A program made the translations under genes and the position numbers. This document shows, piece by piece, positions 63,910 to 64,000 of a DNA stretch of 64,000 nucleotides (position 1 is the stretch's first letter; every line of letters begins with the position of its first letter). The notes beneath the pieces were generated by a model. That model did not search any database, was not told where the DNA came from, and saw only the letters and a program-made list of their open reading frames with translations. Source of the DNA: Tiliqua scincoides (lineage: Eukaryota > Chordata > Lepidosauria > Squamata > Scincidae); NCBI RefSeq assembly GCF_035046505.1, contig NC_089829.1, positions 26,923,109-26,987,108 on the forward strand, in the 5' to 3' direction.

Positions 63910-64000
63910 CAGTGATGGTAAACCTTTTAGAGACCAAGTGCCCAAACCGCAACCCAAAACCCACTTTTTTATCGCAAAGTGCCAGCACGTCAATTTAACC
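63910..64000. mobile_element. hAT transposon, left end, cut by the window
   Basis: Starts CAGTGATGGTAAACCTTTTA, then 'gagaccaagtgcccaaacc' and 'cacttttttatcgcaaagtgcc'. The terminus recalls widely distributed, horizontally transferred hAT families of the OposCharlie type; that identity comes from memory and is unverified. Probably preceded by TTCTAGAG as target site. Confidence 0.7.

Overview
The window reads as non-coding nuclear DNA of a squamate reptile. Evidence: CR1 LINEs ending in short 8-bp tail units, SINEs with a 5S rRNA-derived head of the 5S-Sauria type, one Sauria-type tRNA SINE, many non-autonomous hAT elements with 8-bp target-site duplications (TSDs), Tigger/pogo-like elements flanked by TA, and a numerous MITE family with 3-bp TSDs. 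The repeat mix would suit a scincomorph lizard, but that narrower placement is a guess. There is no operon structure, no bacterial signal, no rRNA or tRNA gene and no CRISPR array.

No complete host gene was found. Nearly all open frames longer than 60 codons either lie in repeats or look like chance. The only frames with clear protein family identity are LINE remnants: two CR1 reverse transcriptase fragments (23586-24736 and 25684-26700, plus strand) and the C-terminal part of an L2-type ORF2 (12729-13121, minus strand). One stretch, 13409-13674, has the form of an exon (polypyrimidine-AG, 83 open codons, GTGAGT donor) but could not be assigned to a family.

Layout. 1-4.9 kb: the end of a Tigger-like element, a long hAT, two abutting hAT copies, then unique DNA. 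4.9-11.4 kb: CR1 3' ends, MITEs, one hAT with a perfect TSD, unique DNA. 11.4-16.6 kb: a dense cluster (a SINE split by a hAT, an L2 fragment between CR1 pieces, a second hAT of the same family, a 5S SINE). 16.6-23.5 kb: Tigger-like DNA, opposed CR1 ends, MITEs, then a quiet AT-rich block. 23.5-29.6 kb: the most nested part (young CR1 inside old CR1; a repeat pair interrupted by another CR1 and by a hAT that itself holds a SINE; a MITE inside CR1). 29.7-49 kb: MITEs, a LINE 3' end with TSD, several hATs, 5S SINEs, Tigger-like elements and one LTR-like block. 49-64 kb: mostly unique DNA with scattered SINEs, an inverted pair of Tigger-like elements, a MITE split by a solo-LTR-like insert, and a hAT cut off by the window end.

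Between repeats lie several AT-rich, repeat-poor blocks carrying clustered homeodomain-type (TAATTA) or octamer-type motifs. They could be conserved regulatory DNA in a gene desert, but this rests on motif content alone. No previously undescribed gene system was found; the main interest is the readable order of insertions, exact TSDs, a CR1 insertion that is little more than its tail, and SINE/LINE tail sharing.
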